This document shows positions 61,886-64,000 of a stretch of DNA of 64,000 bases, in pieces. The position numbers and the translations under genes are program-made. A model generated the notes under the pieces. It was not told the origin of the DNA, ran no database searches, and saw nothing but the letters and a program-made list of their open reading frames with translations. Numbering within the stretch: position 1 is the first letter of the stretch; each line of letters begins with the position of its first letter. Origin of the DNA: JAWLCA01 sp041687395 (GTDB lineage Bacteria; Pseudomonadota; Alphaproteobacteria; Rhodobacterales; Rhodobacteraceae). The stretch covers positions 1 to 64,000 of the forward strand of contig JAWLCA010000007.1 of assembly GCA_041687395.1 (NCBI GenBank). The letters are read 5' to 3'.

Positions 61886-62293
61886 ATGGACGATCTAACG
61901 ACCGGAAAGTGCCTGTGTGGGGCTGTGAAGTTCCGCATATCAGGAAAATTCGAGAGCTTTTTCCTTTGTCATTGCGGTCGCTGCCGCAAGGATAGCGGGT
62001 CGGCCCATTCGGCAAACCTCTTTTCGTCCACGGCGAAGATCACCTGGTTGTCGGGCGATGAAAACATTAGAGAATTTCGGCTTTCCGGGTCTCTACACGT
62101 GAAGTGCTTTTGCACGGCCTGCGGTTCGGCGCTGCCATTTTCTCAAGCGAACGATGGTGTGCTTGTCGTGCCAGCTGGATCGCTTGATGGCCCAACCGGC
62201 ATACGGCCCAACGCGCATATTTGCTTTTCCAGTCGCGCCCATTGGGACGATGACCTCGCCTCCCTCGAGAGGATCGACGGACTGCCCGGTTGA
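61886..62293 (+). CDS. GFA-family (glutathione-dependent formaldehyde-activating type) protein
   Basis: A 135-residue CENP-V/GFA fold with zinc cysteines in KCLCGAVKF, LCHCGRCRK and CFCTACGSALPF. The named formaldehyde activity belongs to Gfa; most small members have unknown substrates. The codon use (many AAA, AGA, TTT, TCT-type codons) and lower GC differ from all neighbours, and the gene lies between 23-bp direct repeats, so recent acquisition is likely. Confidence 0.9.
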   Translation: MDDLTTGKCLCGAVKFRISGKFESFFLCHCGRCRKDSGSAHSANLFSSTAKITWLSGDENIREFRLSGSLHVKCFCTACGSALPFSQANDGVLVVPAGSLDGPTGIRPNAHICFSSRAHWDDDLASLERIDGLPG

Positions 62294-62402
62294 ACGGTCG
62301 ATCTGGTGGTGCACCCAAGAAAACGCCGAGACGAAAAGGTAGCGACCGTCTCCCTTGTCCGCACACTTGCCGCACTCCCCCCAACTCCCTCGCCCGCCCG
62401 AA

Positions 62403-62425
62403 CAGGCCGCGACCAGCGGCCCGGG
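62403..62425 (+). repeat. 23-bp direct repeat, right copy
   Basis: Identical to 61589-61611. It is 791 bp beyond the left copy and lies 10 bp before element copy E. Confidence 0.8.
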
Positions 62426-62434
62426 GAGTCCAAC

Positions 62435-62510
62435 CCTTTCGATCTGGTTAATGGAATTTCCGTTCTGAAGTGAAATCAATGACTTGAGAATCTGCTCACG
62501 CGTGAGCAGA
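62435..62510 (-). repeat. CACGCGTG element, copy E
   Basis: On the minus strand a 20-bp perfect palindrome TCTGCTCACGCGTGAGCAGA (62510-62491) whose central 16 bp align with the other copies, 37 nt beginning GATTCTCAAG, then TCCATTAACC (62455-62446). The second AACC half-site is not kept. It is the most diverged tail but the longest palindrome. Confidence 0.82.
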
Positions 62511-62544
62511 CCGTGATCAGCCCGCGCCGACCGGTTCTGCCCGA

Positions 62545-63588
62545 TCAGGCCTGCACGTGCCGCGCGAACACCTGCCGCGCCCGACCCCAGACGCCCGCGT
62601 CGATCCTGTCCAGCGCGCGCAGATGCGGCAGAAGCTGGGCCGCGAAATCCTGCGAGGATTCGACCGGCAGCAGCGCGGGCAGGTTGTCGATGGCCATGAC
62701 ATCCAGCGGGGGGGCGTCATGCACCCGGATCACCGGCGCGGCCCAGTCGGTCGCCCGGTGGTAGACCCGGACGGGCGAGAACTCCGACGTGGGATCGCAG
62801 GCGATGTCGCCCACCACCCGCAGCGCGCGCTCGGCCGTCCCCGCATCGGCGGGCACGAAGACCGGGCAGCCGGGGCGGGCGAGGATGCAGTTCAGAAAGA
62901 CCTCATGCGCCAGAACTTCCGGAAACGGCCCGCCCTGCGCGGTCTCTGCCATGTCCCAGCGGGTGACGGGCAGGCCCAGCGCCGTGCACAGGTCCGCAGC
63001 CCCGGTGCCGACGCGCCCCAGCGCGCCGATCACGAGGACGCTGGGACGCGCCGCGCCCAGCCGAGCGGCCACGTCGGCCTGCATGGCGGCGCGGTCCGCG
63101 TAGCGCCCGACCGGCCCCAGCCCGCCGCCGCCCGCCTGCGCGGCCAGCGCCAGAAGGCTGACCGCCGCCCCGGCATAGCCCGCCCAATAGCCAAAGGCCG
63201 CGACCCGGCGGCCCGCGTCGTCCACCAGGTATTCCAGATCGTAGAGCGCCCCGCCGCCCGCGCGGAAGCGGTCCAGCAGCCCCCGGCCCGCCGGCTGGCC
63301 CTTGAAGGCATGGCCGAACATGACGTGGCGATGGACCAGCGGCGTACCATCCTCGGGCAGTTCCTTCAGGCCGAGGATCAGGGCATCGGCCGGAGCGGAT
63401 CGCCAGGAGCCCTCCGTCGCGATGGCGCAACCCGCATCGCGGTAGCCGTCGACGGGAATGGCGCGCTGGCGGCTGTCCTCCACCGTCACCGAGAAGCCCG
63501 CGGCCAGCAGATCCGCCGCGCCGCCGGGCGTCAGGCCGACGCGCGCCTCGTCGGCGCGCTCCTCGGCCCGGACCCACAGGTGCGTCAT
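62545..63588 (-). CDS. saccharopine dehydrogenase-like protein
   Basis: A 347-residue two-Rossmann-domain protein like NAD-dependent, lysine-forming saccharopine dehydrogenase and alanine dehydrogenase: THLWVRAEERADEARVGLTPGGAADLLAAGFSVTVE at the N-terminus, GHAFKGQ, and the NAD loop VLVIGALGRVGTGAADLC. Fungal-type LYS1 homologues are common in Rhodobacterales; the physiological direction is unknown. It overlaps the LOG-family gene by four bases. Element copy E lies 34 bp past its stop. Confidence 0.88.
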   Translation of the reverse strand: MTHLWVRAEERADEARVGLTPGGAADLLAAGFSVTVEDSRQRAIPVDGYRDAGCAIATEGSWRSAPADALILGLKELPEDGTPLVHRHVMFGHAFKGQPAGRGLLDRFRAGGGALYDLEYLVDDAGRRVAAFGYWAGYAGAAVSLLALAAQAGGGGLGPVGRYADRAAMQADVAARLGAARPSVLVIGALGRVGTGAADLCTALGLPVTRWDMAETAQGGPFPEVLAHEVFLNCILARPGCPVFVPADAGTAERALRVVGDIACDPTSEFSPVRVYHRATDWAAPVIRVHDAPPLDVMAIDNLPALLPVESSQDFAAQLLPHLRALDRIDAGVWGRARQVFARHVQA

Positions 63589-64000
63589 GCGGCCGCCCGC
63601 CAGGCGTCGATGGCGGCCAAGGCCTCTTCGGCCGTCTCGACGAAGCGGAACAGGTGCAGATCCTCGTCCGAAATCGTCCCGGCCTCGGCCAGCGCGTCCC
63701 AGTTGACGATCTTGCGCCAGAATTCCTCGCCGAACAGCAGGAAGGGCACGCGCTTCATCCGCCCCGACTGGATCAGCGTCAGGCTTTCGAACAGCTCGTC
63801 CAGCGTGCCGAAGCCGCCGGGGAAGATCGCAACCGCGCTGGCGCGCATCAGGAAGTGCATCTTGCGGATCGCGAAGTAGTGGAAGTTGAAGCACAACTCG
63901 GGCGTGACGAAGTGGTTCGGGGCCTGTTCGTGCGGCAGCACGATGTTCAGCCCGACCGACACGCCGCCCGCCTCGGCCGCGCCGCGGTTGCCGGCCTCCA
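63585..64000 (-). CDS. LOG-family protein (TIGR00730), partial
   Basis: Cut by the right window edge; the 5' part is missing. The visible 138 residues run from EAGNRGAAEAGG through GLNIVLPHEQAPN to the hallmark FPGGFGTLDELFE, the PGGxGTxxE motif of lysine-decarboxylase-like/LOG phosphoribohydrolases, which release the base from nucleoside 5'-monophosphates. The family makes cytokinins in plants and bacteria; the bacterial housekeeping role is nucleotide salvage-like. The stop overlaps the saccharopine-dehydrogenase-like start. Confidence 0.9.
   Translation of the reverse strand, partial: EAGNRGAAEAGGVSVGLNIVLPHEQAPNHFVTPELCFNFHYFAIRKMHFLMRASAVAIFPGGFGTLDELFESLTLIQSGRMKRVPFLLFGEEFWRKIVNWDALAEAGTISDEDLHLFRFVETAEEALAAIDAWRAAA

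Noticed and set aside
61589..62425. The 23-bp direct repeats as an insertion-sequence or integron cassette
   Set aside because: No transposase or integrase lies between or next to them, and no attC-like core sites are visible.

Overview
The window is chromosomal DNA of an alphaproteobacterium of the Rhodobacterales (Rhodobacteraceae/Paracoccaceae type). The grounds are high GC with strong GC3 bias, a Rhodobacter-type porin, an RpoE-ChrR sigma/anti-sigma pair beside the operon order known from Rhodobacter sphaeroides RSP_1091-1087, the leuS-lptE-holA and rsmB-heparinase-purH-lspA-DUF3035-M16-M16-mutL gene orders, and many DUF families typical of that order. Genus cannot be fixed from the sequence alone. 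Coding density is high; most genes sit in short operons with ATGA or TGATG overlaps.

Layout. 0.1-7.5 kb: minus-strand housekeeping genes (Trm112-like, LON-domain protein, CnoX-like thioredoxin, exonuclease III, an OmpR-type response regulator), then ribA and an L,D-transpeptidase on plus, then a YggS-type PLP protein and a porin on minus. 7.7-14.7 kb: DUF3576 lipoprotein, leuS-lptE-holA, a GST, a flavoprotein, an HNH protein and tRNA-Leu(UAA). 14.9-22 kb: an aldehyde dehydrogenase interrupted by an in-frame TAG, a four-module META/MliC secreted protein, and putR/putA for proline catabolism. 21.8-31.9 kb: an accessory catabolic stretch (rhomboid protease, haloacid dehalogenase, three alpha/beta hydrolases, a threonine/serine dehydratase, a Tet-type exporter, a zinc alcohol dehydrogenase, an enolase-superfamily enzyme, gamma-glutamyltransferase). 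31.9-36.4 kb: an anti-sigma kinase/STAS pair, free Met-R-SO reductase, an RluA-type synthase, an aldehyde dehydrogenase and an outer-membrane-like protein. 36.4-44.8 kb: a 520-bp non-coding stretch, then pnp, rpsO, a fluoroacetate-dehalogenase-like enzyme, DUF1643, truB, a phosphodiester glycosidase-like protein and rbfA on minus, and dapB on plus. 44.8-55.3 kb: rsmB, heparinase-like, purH, lspA, DUF3035, two M16 peptidases, mutL. 55.4-61.5 kb: the sigma-E/ChrR singlet-oxygen module with a divergent five-gene membrane-lipid operon, both apparently driven by sigma-E promoters. 61.5-64 kb: a GFA-family gene of lower GC between 23-bp direct repeats, a saccharopine-dehydrogenase-like gene and a LOG-family gene cut by the window edge.

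The most unusual signal is not a gene. Five intergenic copies of a 74-bp element occur at 13.0, 30.2, 46.1, 61.5 and 62.5 kb. Each has a perfect 16-bp palindrome with core CACGCGTG, then exactly 37 nt with a conserved TCAAG-like box near its start, then a TTTGTTTACC-like box that in four copies is followed by a second ..AACC half-site one helical turn away. All five lie just past a stop codon with the palindrome toward that gene. I do not recognise this as a named repeat. A second, weaker repeat pair lies at 5.6 and 33.3 kb; the latter copy ends in tandem 16-bp operator-like palindromes.
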